A DNA stretch of 56,441 nucleotides from Deltaproteobacteria bacterium (GTDB lineage: Bacteria > Desulfobacterota > Desulfobacteria > Desulfobacterales > Desulfobacteraceae): NCBI GenBank assembly GCA_013151635.1, contig JAADHV010000065.1, positions 1-56,441 on the forward strand, written 5' to 3'. The translations under genes were made by a program, and so were the position numbers. Each line of letters begins with the position of its first letter. Position 1 is the first letter of the stretch. Positions 34,693 through 43,654 of this stretch are shown one piece after another. The notes beneath the pieces are model-generated. The model had not been told where the DNA came from and searched no databases. It saw nothing but the letters and a program-made list of their open reading frames with translations.

Positions 34693-35849
34693 TGCAAGAT
34701 TTCCTCCATATCCCGGATGGTTTTTGTCACATTGACCCTTTCCCCGTCTTCAATAATGCGTTGGCCTGCAACAACAACTTTTTCACCCGGGAAAAGTCCT
34801 TTGGGAATTTGAGTTTTCCAGCCATCCAGAAAGCCCATGGTAACCGGCCTGAAGTGGGCAACACCGTTGTTTTCAATATATACGCCAGTCTCTTTATTAT
34901 GGTCTACAAGGGCATACATGGGCACAGCAAGGCCCCGGGGGTCTTGCTGCTTTATTATTTTCACCCTGGCAAACATATCGGGAAGGATTGCTGCATCCTT
35001 GTTATCCACTTTTATTTCAAGATTATACAAACGGGCCATGGAGTCTGTGGTTTTATACAGATAATGGTATGCACCTGAATAGGTCTTCCCCTTCAGAGCA
35101 TCAATTGTCACCTCAAATGTTTTAAGCTTACGAACGGCATCAACATCGGATTCCGGGATGCCGACCACTATTTTAAGTTTATCTATTTGAATGATCCTTA
35201 CAACAGGATCTCCTGAATTTAGAAATTTGCCGTTCTCAATATGGATACGATCTGCAATTCCCCTCATGGGAGAACGGATCGTACACCGGCTTAAGTTAAG
35301 TTTTGCATTCTCAAAAGCAGCCCTGGTGGTTTTTATACGGGCCACGGCATCATCTAGTTGAGACTGTGTAACAAAATTCTTTTTTACAAGAGCTTTCAGG
35401 CGTTTTCCATTTGCAAGTGCTGTTTCATAGGAGGCAAGAGTCGAGTCATAGGCATTTTGATAATCACTTTTGTCAATGACAGCCAGGATATCTCCTTTGT
35501 TCACATGGCGGCCTTCAAAGACTTTTTTATTGACGACTTTTCCTCTTATTTCCGAGACCACTTCTAATGATACCCAAGGTTTTGCAACACCGGGAAGGCT
35601 TATTTTTTCCATGACCATAGAAGGGACAAGTTCCATTGTCACAACATTGGTCAATGCCTTTGGTATGGCTTTCTCATTGGATTGTTTTTGTGCAAGTGCA
35701 GCTTTTTCTGCAGAGATTTTTTTACCCAGGGGCAGTATGATAAGCAGAATGGAAAACAAGACCACGATAAAGGGTATGCCTCTCCATATAAGTCTTAATA
35801 TCTTTCTTCCAATTTTTTTACTATTATCAGATTTGGTTTCCATAAACAT
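34689..35849 (-). CDS. RND efflux periplasmic adaptor (membrane fusion protein)
   Basis: 386 residues. One N-terminal membrane segment, a lipoyl half (VVSEIRGKVVNKKVFEGRHVNKGDILAVID), a hairpin (residues about 125-185), the second lipoyl half (LNLSRCTIRSPMRGIADRIHIENGKFLNSGDPV) and a beta-barrel. It links the pump to an outer-membrane channel. A second ATG at 35843 has better spacing to GAGGA, so the start may be two codons later. It forms an operon with the pump and is divergent from a TetR regulator. Confidence 0.9.
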   Translation of the reverse strand: MFMETKSDNSKKIGRKILRLIWRGIPFIVVLFSILLIILPLGKKISAEKAALAQKQSNEKAIPKALTNVVTMELVPSMVMEKISLPGVAKPWVSLEVVSEIRGKVVNKKVFEGRHVNKGDILAVIDKSDYQNAYDSTLASYETALANGKRLKALVKKNFVTQSQLDDAVARIKTTRAAFENAKLNLSRCTIRSPMRGIADRIHIENGKFLNSGDPVVRIIQIDKLKIVVGIPESDVDAVRKLKTFEVTIDALKGKTYSGAYHYLYKTTDSMARLYNLEIKVDNKDAAILPDMFARVKIIKQQDPRGLAVPMYALVDHNKETGVYIENNGVAHFRPVTMGFLDGWKTQIPKGLFPGEKVVVAGQRIIEDGERVNVTKTIRDMEEILQ

Positions 35850-35882
35850 GTCCTCATATGTTTAAAATAAAATTGCTATGCA

Positions 35883-35910
35883 AAAATATAGCTATTTTGT
35901 CTGTTTTCAA
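35883..35910 (-). promoter_or_regulatory. Candidate promoter of the RND adaptor-pump operon
   Basis: On the minus strand TTGAAA-N16-TATTTT, about 35 bases ahead of the adaptor start. A fair sigma-70 match. Confidence 0.4.
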
Positions 35911-36016
35911 GGGGTGTTTTATAAATTCATTGTTAAAATTTTCTTAAGGCCCCGATGCTACAATAATCATATACAAAAGTATAGTAGAGTATTGTAAAAA
36001 AATGTTACAAAAATTC

Positions 36017-36059
36017 TTGACAAGCTAAATATAAAGTTTTATTTTGTGACTGGTGGTCA
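36017..36059 (+). promoter_or_regulatory. TetR promoter with overlapping 13-bp operator
   Basis: TTGACA (36017-36022), 17 bases, TATTTT (36040-36045), directly followed by TGACTGGTGGTCA at 36047-36059. The same 13-base pattern (TGACTRRTRGTCA) recurs at 36765-36777. Binding there would block initiation of the TetR gene at 36091. Confidence 0.7.
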
Positions 36060-36090
36060 CGATTGTTCCGGGGAGAAGGGAAAAAATATT

Positions 36091-36699
36091 ATGGGTGTAG
36101 CCGACAGGAAGGCAAGAGAGTTTAAGCGCAGGGAAGAGGATATTATAAGGGCGGCCTTTGAATTGTTTGCAGAGCATGGCATTGAATTTGTCACCATTGA
36201 TATGATTGCAGAAAGGGCTGAAGTCGGCAAAGGTACCATTTATAAACATTTTACAAGCAAGAATGATATATTTGCCGTACTTATTATCCGCCAGGGGCAT
36301 GAACTCCTTGATCTTTTGGGATCGGTTCCCTCAGATGCCCCGGTTCTTGTGCAGATAAAAAAGACCATGCGCGTTTTCTGGGACATGCAGGTCGGGGATA
36401 TCAGGAAGTTTGCCGTCTATAGAAAGTGTGACCACCTCCTTTTAATGGATGATATGGCACCCGAAGTGTTAATCCAGTTTGAAAAGCAGAGCAACATGAA
36501 AAACAAGTTCATAAGAAGCTTGATAAAAAAGGCCATTGATGAACAGATTTTCAAGGATGAATCGGTTGATAACCTTGTTGCAGCGGCTGTCGGGTTATTC
36601 CAGGGCATATTTGATTCTATTCTTGCAGGAGAGGTCAGACCTTCTGAAGAATTATATAACCTGCTTGAGAGTATGGTTTTTAAGGGGTTTATGAGATAG
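36091..36699 (+). CDS. TetR family regulator between two export systems
   Basis: 202 residues from ATG 36091. A longer GTG opening at 36046 is rejected because it would lie in the operator. N-terminal HTH: IIRAAFELFAEHGIEFVTIDMIAERAEVGKGTIYKHFTSKNDIF. The C-terminal part is helical and typical of ligand-binding TetR_C. Divergent to the RND pump operon and upstream of the MMPL operon; operators at 36047 and 36765 suggest it represses both itself and the MMPL genes, and perhaps the pump. Confidence 0.9.
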   Translation: MGVADRKAREFKRREEDIIRAAFELFAEHGIEFVTIDMIAERAEVGKGTIYKHFTSKNDIFAVLIIRQGHELLDLLGSVPSDAPVLVQIKKTMRVFWDMQVGDIRKFAVYRKCDHLLLMDDMAPEVLIQFEKQSNMKNKFIRSLIKKAIDEQIFKDESVDNLVAAAVGLFQGIFDSILAGEVRPSEELYNLLESMVFKGFMR

Positions 36700-36730
36700 C
36701 ATCTGTTTCTAATGTTGCGCGGATTTTTTT

Positions 36731-36753
36731 GCTCACAGAGTGAGTATTTTTTT
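36731..36753 (+). terminator. Terminator after the TetR gene
   Basis: CTCAC (36732-36736) and GTGAG (36740-36744) form a 5-bp stem with a 3-base loop, extended by a G-T pair, followed by A and seven T bases. It lies just before the next operator. Confidence 0.6.
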
Positions 36754-36763
36754 GACCCATTAT

Positions 36764-36801
36764 ATGACTAATAGTCACAAACAGACTATGATAGCTTATC
36801 A
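36764..36801 (+). promoter_or_regulatory. MMPL operon promoter with TGACTAATAGTCA operator
   Basis: The perfect palindrome TGACTAATAGTCA at 36765-36777 overlaps a possible -35 (ATGACT) with TATGAT (36786-36791) as -10 after 16 bases. An additional inverted repeat ATGATA-GCT-TATCAT lies at 36787-36801. It is about 60-85 bases ahead of the MMPL gene. Confidence 0.6.
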
Positions 36802-36851
36802 TGACTATTATTTCCTAGATTTTAACTTAAATATACTAAAAGGAAAAAAAA

Positions 36852-39446
36852 ATGAAATTAGATCGGTTTATCATCAGGGCGATTGTTGAATTTCCCAATG
36901 CAATCCTTGTTTTTTTTGTTGCGTTTTCGATTGGTGCAGCTCTTCTTCTCCCGGGGCTTCAAAGAGACCCGACACCTTATCTTCTGCCTCCCTCTCATGA
37001 AAGCCGGGTCAACCTGGCAAAATTACGGCAGAATTATACCGGTGCGAACGACAGCATCATTATCCTTCTGGAAGCAAAAAAGACTGTATTTAATAAAAGA
37101 ACGCTTTTACGGATAAAAAAAATGACTGCTGCATTTGAAAATATTCATCTTGTGACAGATAAAGACAGGGAAGAACTTTTGCGTTTAAGCAGGACAGCAC
37201 CAGTGGAAGTTGCATCAAAAATGCATGAGCTTGCGAAAGGCCATATTGATTCTGAAACCTGGATGCGCATAGATGAAATCAAAGAGGTCCTGTTATCGTC
37301 TCCTGAAGGAAATCAAAAAATTTTAAAAGCCCTTGATACATGGATGGAAAAATTGTCCCCGGTAATTAAGGTAACTTCCCTTGCCAACACAGACAATATT
37401 TTAGGGGCGAATGGAAAGCTTACCGTAAATCCTGTCTTTGATGAGATCCCTCAAACAAAAGAAGGGCTTTTGCAATTGGAGAAGCAAGTTCAGTCAAACG
37501 ATTTATTTAAAAATATTTTGTTTTCCAAGGGCGGTAAAAGCACAAGTATTATCATAGAACTTGGTTTGGGCGACGATGAAACCCAAAACCGGTACCTGAT
37601 TTACCAGCAGGTGAAAAATATTGTTGAAAATTTGGTTCCGGGAGATGAAAAAGAATATATCGCAGGGCTTCCGGTCGTGACAGGTGCACTTGGCAAAGTT
37701 ATGGAAAAAGACACCCAAAGGCTTTTTCCCATTGTCATATTTATTGTGGTGGCCTCGCTTTTTATCACGTTCAGGCAGTTAAAAGGGGTTTTTGTTCCTC
37801 TTTTTGTTGTGCTGCTTTCGCTTATTATTACCCTCGGATTAATGGTATTGTTTAAAATACCGCTGAATATTATTACCACCACACTGCCTGTGTTTATTCT
37901 TTCCATCGGGGTGGCCGACGGGATTCATATATTTTCCGAATACCGGGATAACCTGGCTTCAGGATATGGCAGGATGGAATCCATAGAAGCCACATTAAAA
38001 CACCTGACCATCCCGGTAATTATGACTTCGCTCACAACAGCCGTTGCATTTTATGCCATTTCCATGACCAGGATTATCCAGCTTAAGCATTTTGGCATAT
38101 TTGTTTCCATTGGTACAATTGTGGCCATGCTGTTTTCCCTTTTTTTTATACCGGCCCTCCTTGTCGTACTGCCGGAAAAAAATCATAAAAAAACTTCAAA
38201 CAACAGAAAAGAGGGCTCCAGATTTGAAACAGCATATGCTGATGCATTAGTCAGTATGACAAAAATTTTTGTAAACCATCCTGCCCTGACTTCCTTTGTC
38301 GCAGGGATAATATTTATTGTGTCCATATTCGGGGCCTCAAAGGTTTTAGTGGATAATAATAATGCAAAATATTTTTTAAAAGATTCAACTATTTATATCT
38401 CCACGGAAAAGCTCAATAAGGATGCGGCCGGCAGCTCTGTAATAAATCTTTTAATTAAAACAGATTCAAAGGAAAAAGAACCTTTTAAGAATCCTGAAAA
38501 TTTAAAATATGTGGAAGAACTGGCTGCCTTTGTCAAAACCCTGCCAAAAGTCGGTAAAGTCCTTGGTTTAACCGAGCTTATTAAAAGAATCAACTTTGTC
38601 CTTAATGACGAAGATCCTGCCTTTAACAGGGTGCCTGTGCACTTGGATTCCGGGCCGGGTACAAAAAATCTCATATCCCAGCTTTTACTGCTTTATGAAA
38701 ATGGCGGGGGAGACGCACTCTCTGATTTTACAGACTCAGATTACAGGAAGTTGAATATCCCTGTTATACTGCAGACAAATTCATCTCTGGATATTTATCG
38801 ATTAAGCCATGACGTGAAAGAGTTTGCAGCAAAAAATTTCCCGGATCATTTAAAGGTTGATTTAAGCGGTTCTGCAAGTGTTTCGGTTGCAGCAACAGAT
38901 GAAATTGTAAGCGGCCAGATGATAAGTATGATAGTATCTTTAGGTCTTGTCCTTATCATGCTTGTCTTTACATTCAAAAGGCTTTCCTATGCCACTATTG
39001 CCATGGTGCCCCTTGTTATGACCATTTCCATTAATTTTTCAATTATGGGATTTTTTGGCATCCCCCTTAATATCGGTACCGCCATTATATCGAGCATTGT
39101 TATTGGCATCGGCGTTGATTACAGTATCCACTACCTTTCAAGGTTAAAGAAAAATCTTGATATGGGCATGGATTTTTCAAGTGCTTTAAATAACACGGTC
39201 AGGCGCAGCGGGAAAGCCATTGTTTCCAATGCGTTTACCGTGGGCCTGGGTTTTGTGGCACTCTGGTTTTCCATTTTGACCCCGCTTATCATTATGGGCT
39301 GGATGATCACTGTCACAATGCTTGTCAGCGCTGTCTCCACCCTTGCATTAATACCGGTTCTCATCATTTTTGTTGAAAAAAGGGCAAACATGAAAAGAAA
39401 AGCAAATGAACCCCGGCGTTTAACGCTTCACCCGCAACAAGGTTAA
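36852..39446 (+). CDS. MMPL/RND-family lipid or hydrophobe exporter
   Basis: 864 residues with two repeated halves: TM1 at about 15-35, a large periplasmic loop, a TM block (about 275-445) with GVADGIHIFSEY, a second loop and a final TM block (about 690-850) with GIGVDYSIHYLSR. These motifs belong to the MMPL/Patched-like subgroup. Such pumps are smaller than AcrB and often carry lipids, hopanoids or sterol-like substrates. AAAAGGAAAA precedes the ATG. It is followed by a LolA-like and an outer-membrane protein, as in other lipid-export clusters. Confidence 0.88.
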   Translation: MKLDRFIIRAIVEFPNAILVFFVAFSIGAALLLPGLQRDPTPYLLPPSHESRVNLAKLRQNYTGANDSIIILLEAKKTVFNKRTLLRIKKMTAAFENIHLVTDKDREELLRLSRTAPVEVASKMHELAKGHIDSETWMRIDEIKEVLLSSPEGNQKILKALDTWMEKLSPVIKVTSLANTDNILGANGKLTVNPVFDEIPQTKEGLLQLEKQVQSNDLFKNILFSKGGKSTSIIIELGLGDDETQNRYLIYQQVKNIVENLVPGDEKEYIAGLPVVTGALGKVMEKDTQRLFPIVIFIVVASLFITFRQLKGVFVPLFVVLLSLIITLGLMVLFKIPLNIITTTLPVFILSIGVADGIHIFSEYRDNLASGYGRMESIEATLKHLTIPVIMTSLTTAVAFYAISMTRIIQLKHFGIFVSIGTIVAMLFSLFFIPALLVVLPEKNHKKTSNNRKEGSRFETAYADALVSMTKIFVNHPALTSFVAGIIFIVSIFGASKVLVDNNNAKYFLKDSTIYISTEKLNKDAAGSSVINLLIKTDSKEKEPFKNPENLKYVEELAAFVKTLPKVGKVLGLTELIKRINFVLNDEDPAFNRVPVHLDSGPGTKNLISQLLLLYENGGGDALSDFTDSDYRKLNIPVILQTNSSLDIYRLSHDVKEFAAKNFPDHLKVDLSGSASVSVAATDEIVSGQMISMIVSLGLVLIMLVFTFKRLSYATIAMVPLVMTISINFSIMGFFGIPLNIGTAIISSIVIGIGVDYSIHYLSRLKKNLDMGMDFSSALNNTVRRSGKAIVSNAFTVGLGFVALWFSILTPLIIMGWMITVTMLVSAVSTLALIPVLIIFVEKRANMKRKANEPRRLTLHPQQG

Positions 39447-39464
39447 GTCAAAGGAGAAAAAAAT

Positions 39465-40280
39465 ATGAAAAAATTATTTATCATAACAATATTATGTGTT
39501 TTTTTTACAACGGGATTTACCGCCCGGGGCTTTGCCGGGCCGACCGCGTTTGAGGTGGTGCGGAAAATGGATACCAGGGAAGACGGCGACACCCTTACCA
39601 CGGACACATTGATGATCCTGATCAATAAAAATAAGCGAAAACGCATCAGGAATATTAAAAATATCAGGAAAGACTATGGCCCTGATACCAGGGGGATTAT
39701 ATTTTTTTTAAGTCCGGCTGACGTGAGAAACACGGCCTACATGTCCTATGAGTGGGATGATGCCTCAAAAGAGGATGATTCATGGCTTTATCTCCCGGCC
39801 CTCCGGAAAGTCAAGCGCATAGCTTCCGCTGATAAATCAGGATCGTTCATGGGAAGTGATTTTACCTATTCCGACATTAACGGGATCAAAATTAATGACT
39901 GGGATTACACTTTTATAAAAGAGAATGTGAAAGAGAGAGGATTTGATACCTTTGTGGTCCGGGGGCTGCCTAAAAAAGAGTTAAAAGAAAAAGTCCTTAA
40001 AGAAACAGGCTATCTTAAAACCGTGATGTGGATAAGAAAAGATAATTACATGCTGGTCAAAGGCAAATACTGGGTAAAAAAGGGTCATAAAATTAAATAC
40101 TTCAAGGCTTCGGATATTAAAAAAGTGGATGATATATGGACTGCCTGTAAATTGACCATGGTAACGACAAAAAAGGGAAAAGTCACACATTCTTCTGTCT
40201 TGAAATTTTCAAATATCCGGTACAATACGGTAATTGATGATGCAACATTTACCACAAGGCGCATGGAACGAGGGTTATAA
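39465..40280 (+). CDS. LolA-like outer-membrane lipoprotein-sorting family protein
   Basis: 271 residues with a signal peptide (about 1-25, ending GFAG). The pattern FEVVRKMDTREDGDTLTTDTLMILINK, SYEWDDASKEDDSWLYLPALRKVKRIASADKSGSFMGSDFTYSDI is typical of the LolA-like family that partners MMPL transporters. It should carry a hydrophobic molecule across the periplasm. AAAGGAG precedes the ATG, and the stop overlaps the start of the next gene (TAATG). Confidence 0.88.
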   Translation: MKKLFIITILCVFFTTGFTARGFAGPTAFEVVRKMDTREDGDTLTTDTLMILINKNKRKRIRNIKNIRKDYGPDTRGIIFFLSPADVRNTAYMSYEWDDASKEDDSWLYLPALRKVKRIASADKSGSFMGSDFTYSDINGIKINDWDYTFIKENVKERGFDTFVVRGLPKKELKEKVLKETGYLKTVMWIRKDNYMLVKGKYWVKKGHKIKYFKASDIKKVDDIWTACKLTMVTTKKGKVTHSSVLKFSNIRYNTVIDDATFTTRRMERGL

Positions 40281-41758
40281 TGGGTAAAATCAGAATCAGT
40301 AAAAGGCCCTGGCTTTTTGGTTTGGTATTTTTTTTGTGGTTTGCATTGGCCCAGGCCTGGCCCGGCCTTGCCGTTTCTGCGGGGGCGGATAATCAATTAA
40401 TTACAGAAGATGACCCAAAAGGATTTGAGGATGGATTTGAGGATAATGATCCGTTTGAAGAAATTGACATAGATGCTCTCACAAAAGAGAACGTCCAAAA
40501 TCAAGACGGGAAGTTCCTGGTCGGCGGGTTTATAGAGATTGAATCTGAATATGCCTTTCATAAAAATGATGAAAAATTGTCAGGGCTAAAGCCTCTTCTT
40601 TTCATTGAGACAGAATATAAAATAAATGAAAATTATAAGGTTAAAGCTTCGGGGCAGGCTTTTTATGATATGTCCTATGATATTGAAGCAAAAGATAACA
40701 ACAAAGGCTCAAACCTGGATGATGAAAAAAAAGCTTTTGGCCTGAAAGATTTTTACCTGGACGGGAAAATGGGAGATATATTTTCTGTTAGAATCGGCCG
40801 GCAGATTATTGCCTGGGGGGATTCGGATTATGCCAGAATCACGGACGTGGTAAACCCGAGGGACCTGACAAGTCCCGGATTAACGGACCTTGAAGATGCA
40901 AGACTGCCTGTTGCAGCCTTTCGCCTGTCAGCCTTTTTTAATGCCTGGTCTTTTGATTTTGTCACCGTGCATGAGCATCCAGGCTCAAAGATATCGGGAA
41001 AAGGATCGGATTTTGACTATTATACGCTTTTGCGAAGCCCTGTGATTTTAATCAATGACAAACATACGCCGGATTCCGGAATAAAAAATACAAGTTTTGC
41101 CTTCAAGGCCACCCATGCCTTTAATGGCGGGGATATCTCTTTTGTTGCGGCAGATACTTTTGATGACAAGCCATTCCTGAGTTATGACGGCCCGGCAAAC
41201 GGGATCATGGTATTTACGCCTGAATATGGCAGGATCATAACTTATGGGGTTTCTGCAAGCCTTGCAAAAGGCTCAGGCCTTTTCAAGTTTGAAACAGCTT
41301 TTACCCGGGATAAAAAAATTATGCGGAACGATGTCCTTGCAAATATAAGCTCCGGACTTGATAACTCATTGATAAAGACAACCAGCAGCAAAAACCAGGT
41401 ATCTTCCCTGGCAGGTGTAGAATATACAGGGTTTACCGATCTTAGGCTGAGTTTTGAAGCCCAACTGATCCACACCCTTAATCATCGAGCCTTTTTGAGC
41501 GTGGATGAAAACGAGTATCTGACCTATTTTAAAGCCACAAAGGACTTGCTCAATGAAACCCTGGAACTTGCGCTTTTCTGGGTTTTTATGAACCCTGGCC
41601 AGGGCAATATCTTAAGGCTTTCAGGCACCTTGGATATCTTTGACGCTTTAAGTGTCGGGGCAGGTATGGTTTTTTATGACGCAGCAGACCTCTCTTCGGA
41701 CCTTCACCCTTACAAAGACCGGGACAGGGTTTTTATAAGGGTGAAATATAGTTTTTAA
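40280..41758 (+). CDS. DUF1302-like outer-membrane beta-barrel protein
   Basis: 492 residues. A signal peptide (about 1-35), an acidic linker (EDDPKGFEDGFEDNDPFEEIDID) and then alternating beta-barrel strands ending in the outer-membrane consensus RVFIRVKYSF (terminal Phe). FYLDGKMGDIFSVRIGRQIIAWGDSDYARITDVVNPRDL is the DUF1302-like signature. Third gene of the MMPL operon, probably the outer-membrane end of the export route. Confidence 0.85.
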   Translation: MGKIRISKRPWLFGLVFFLWFALAQAWPGLAVSAGADNQLITEDDPKGFEDGFEDNDPFEEIDIDALTKENVQNQDGKFLVGGFIEIESEYAFHKNDEKLSGLKPLLFIETEYKINENYKVKASGQAFYDMSYDIEAKDNNKGSNLDDEKKAFGLKDFYLDGKMGDIFSVRIGRQIIAWGDSDYARITDVVNPRDLTSPGLTDLEDARLPVAAFRLSAFFNAWSFDFVTVHEHPGSKISGKGSDFDYYTLLRSPVILINDKHTPDSGIKNTSFAFKATHAFNGGDISFVAADTFDDKPFLSYDGPANGIMVFTPEYGRIITYGVSASLAKGSGLFKFETAFTRDKKIMRNDVLANISSGLDNSLIKTTSSKNQVSSLAGVEYTGFTDLRLSFEAQLIHTLNHRAFLSVDENEYLTYFKATKDLLNETLELALFWVFMNPGQGNILRLSGTLDIFDALSVGAGMVFYDAADLSSDLHPYKDRDRVFIRVKYSF

Positions 41759-41769
41759 ACGCCATGCGT

Positions 41770-43416
41770 TTAGCTGTATTGTGCCCGGATATCTTTTTTG
41801 CTGATTTTGCCCACGCTGGTTTTAGGTATAACTGCATCCAGGACAATTTTTTCCGGTACGCCGTATTTCGGGATAACGCCTTTTTCCACAAAACTCATGC
41901 AGAACTTTTTAATTTCATCTTCTGATACCGAATCTTGAAACCCTTCTTTCAGCATGACCAGGGCAAGGGGCCGTTCCCCCCACTTTTCATCGGCAATCCC
42001 GACAACCGCAACTTCATTGACAGCTTCATGCTGGCTTATGATATCTTCAATCTCAAGGGAAGAAATCCATTCCCCGCCTGTTTTAATAATGTCCTTTAAC
42101 CTGTCTGTGATCTTTAAATAACCCTCGGGGTCGATCACGCCGATATCTCCTGTGTGAAGCCACCCGTTTTCCCAGAGTTCTTCGCTTTTTATCTCGTCCT
42201 TTACATAGCCCTGGGTCAACCAGGGAGTCCTGGTCACGATTTCCCCTGCACTTTTCCCGTCATGAGGAATAAAATTTCCGGCCGGGTCAACAATTTCAAG
42301 CTGGACATTGGGGACAGGAAGCCCTGTTTTGCAGCGGATGTCCACCTGATCGTCCTCACTCCATTGAAGCATATGCGGTTTGATATTGGCAAGGGTCAGC
42401 AAGGGGCAGGTTTCAGACATTCCATACCCGGTATAAAGATTGATGCCATGGCTTAGGGCCTCCTTGCAAAGTCCTTTGGAAAGCGCTGACCCTCCGATAA
42501 CAACTTTCCATCCTTTAAGGTCGATATTGTTGATGGACGGGCTTGTCACAAGCATGTTCATGATGGTTGGCACACAGTGGGAATACGTGACCTTTTCCCC
42601 GACGATAAGTTTTAAGAGCATTTCAGGTTCATACCGGCCGGGGTAAACCTGCTTTGCACCCAGGAGCGTCATAAGATAGGGCATGCCCCAGGCATGAACA
42701 TGGAACATGGGAGTCATTGGCATGTATACATCGGAAGAATTGATATTGGCCTGGGCATCATAGGCGCAAAGTCCTGACATGGCCCCATAGGTATGGAGTA
42801 CGATCTGCCTGTGACTGAAGAAGACCCCCTTGGGACGACCTGTGGTGCCTGTGGTATAAAATGTTGTAGCCATGGTGTTTTCATCAAAGTCAGGGAATTC
42901 GTAACCATCCGGGGAATCTGTGATAAGGGCTTCGTATTCTCCTGCAAAATCAAGGCTGGAATCGGGCGGAACAGGTTTGTCCGCAAGAAGGACAAGGTGC
43001 TTTACGGTTTCAAATTGATCTTTTACGGTTTCCAGCAATGGAACAAAATCTTCATTGACCAGGATGATATCATCTTCTGCATGGTTGATGGTATAAATAA
43101 GCTGTTCAGAGGTAAGCCTGATGTTGATGGTGTGAAGGACTGCCCCCATCATGGGGATAGCAAAAAAACATTCCAGGTAGCGGTGGCTGTCCCAGTCCAT
43201 GACAGCAACAGTATCACCCGGTTTAACCCCGAGTTTTTCCAGCATGTTTGCAAGTTTCTTGACCCTGTTCCCAAAATCTTCATAATTGTATCTGAAGCTG
43301 TCCCTGTAAATAATTTCCTGGGATGGCGAATAGATTAAGGGAGTGTCCAGAAGATGTTTGATTAAAAGCGGATAATTGTAAGCACTGGGGGTCGGGTTGA
43401 CAAGTTTTGTTTTCAT
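41770..43416 (-). CDS. Fatty-acyl-CoA synthetase-like AMP-forming ligase
   Basis: 548 residues. AMP-binding motifs TTFYTTGTTGRPKGVFFSH (about 185-203), GYGMSE, GWLHTGDIGVIDPEGYLKITDRLKDIIKTGGEWISSLEIED and C-terminal Lys in PKTSVGKISKKDI are complete. It resembles the AlkK/medium- to long-chain fatty-acyl ligase group. It activates a fatty acid to acyl-CoA. AAGGAGG precedes the ATG. It converges with the DUF1302-like gene (11 bases apart) and has a separate promoter. Confidence 0.92.
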   Translation of the reverse strand: MKTKLVNPTPSAYNYPLLIKHLLDTPLIYSPSQEIIYRDSFRYNYEDFGNRVKKLANMLEKLGVKPGDTVAVMDWDSHRYLECFFAIPMMGAVLHTINIRLTSEQLIYTINHAEDDIILVNEDFVPLLETVKDQFETVKHLVLLADKPVPPDSSLDFAGEYEALITDSPDGYEFPDFDENTMATTFYTTGTTGRPKGVFFSHRQIVLHTYGAMSGLCAYDAQANINSSDVYMPMTPMFHVHAWGMPYLMTLLGAKQVYPGRYEPEMLLKLIVGEKVTYSHCVPTIMNMLVTSPSINNIDLKGWKVVIGGSALSKGLCKEALSHGINLYTGYGMSETCPLLTLANIKPHMLQWSEDDQVDIRCKTGLPVPNVQLEIVDPAGNFIPHDGKSAGEIVTRTPWLTQGYVKDEIKSEELWENGWLHTGDIGVIDPEGYLKITDRLKDIIKTGGEWISSLEIEDIISQHEAVNEVAVVGIADEKWGERPLALVMLKEGFQDSVSEDEIKKFCMSFVEKGVIPKYGVPEKIVLDAVIPKTSVGKISKKDIRAQYS

Positions 43417-43439
43417 GATTCCTCCTTGAATTAGATTTT

Positions 43440-43535
43440 TTCATGTATGCTTGTTTTATAGGTGCTTTAAAAAGCCAAGTAAATAAGTAAAGGAACCAAA
43501 TTCATGTATGCCAGGGACTTAAATCCATGTAGGCA
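43440..43535. promoter_or_regulatory. Promoter of the acyl-CoA ligase with repeated TTCATGTATGC sites
   Basis: On the minus strand TTTACT-N17-TATAAA (43455-43483) is the likely promoter. TTCATGTATGC occurs exactly twice (43440-43450 and 43501-43511), with a degenerate third copy TCCATGTAGGC at 43525-43535, so the promoter is flanked by repeats, one near the transcription start and one upstream. A regulator binding there is plausible. Confidence 0.5.
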
Positions 43536-43554
43536 AATCACCTATATGTCCATT

Positions 43555-43646
43555 TATATGAAAGTCTTTGCAATCCAAATCAGGACTTTCATGTTTTGTT
43601 GTGGGCAAAGTCTGGTGAAATACCAGGTCTGCCCGTGGCCGTTATT
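43555..43646 (+). repeat. 92-bp two-hairpin repeat, copy 1
   Basis: Stem 1: ATGAAAGTC (43558-43566) with GACTTTCAT (43584-43592). Stem 2: GGGCA/TGCCC (43603-43607, 43630-43634) enclosing CTGGT/ACCAG (43612-43616, 43622-43626). Copies lie at 48620-48711 (same strand) and 49348-49440 (inverted). Copy 1 begins 9 bases after the stop of the NarL-type regulator. Confidence 0.85.
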
Positions 43647-43654
43647 TTAAAAAA

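Noticed and set aside
36046-36090. GTG upstream of the TetR gene as start
   Set aside because: It would place the operator inside the coding sequence; ATG 36091 fits the family length and leaves a normal leader.
41756-41772. Short hairpin TAAACGC-CAT-GCGTTTA between convergent genes
   Set aside because: Stem of 7 bp but no T tract on either strand, so a terminator is not supported.
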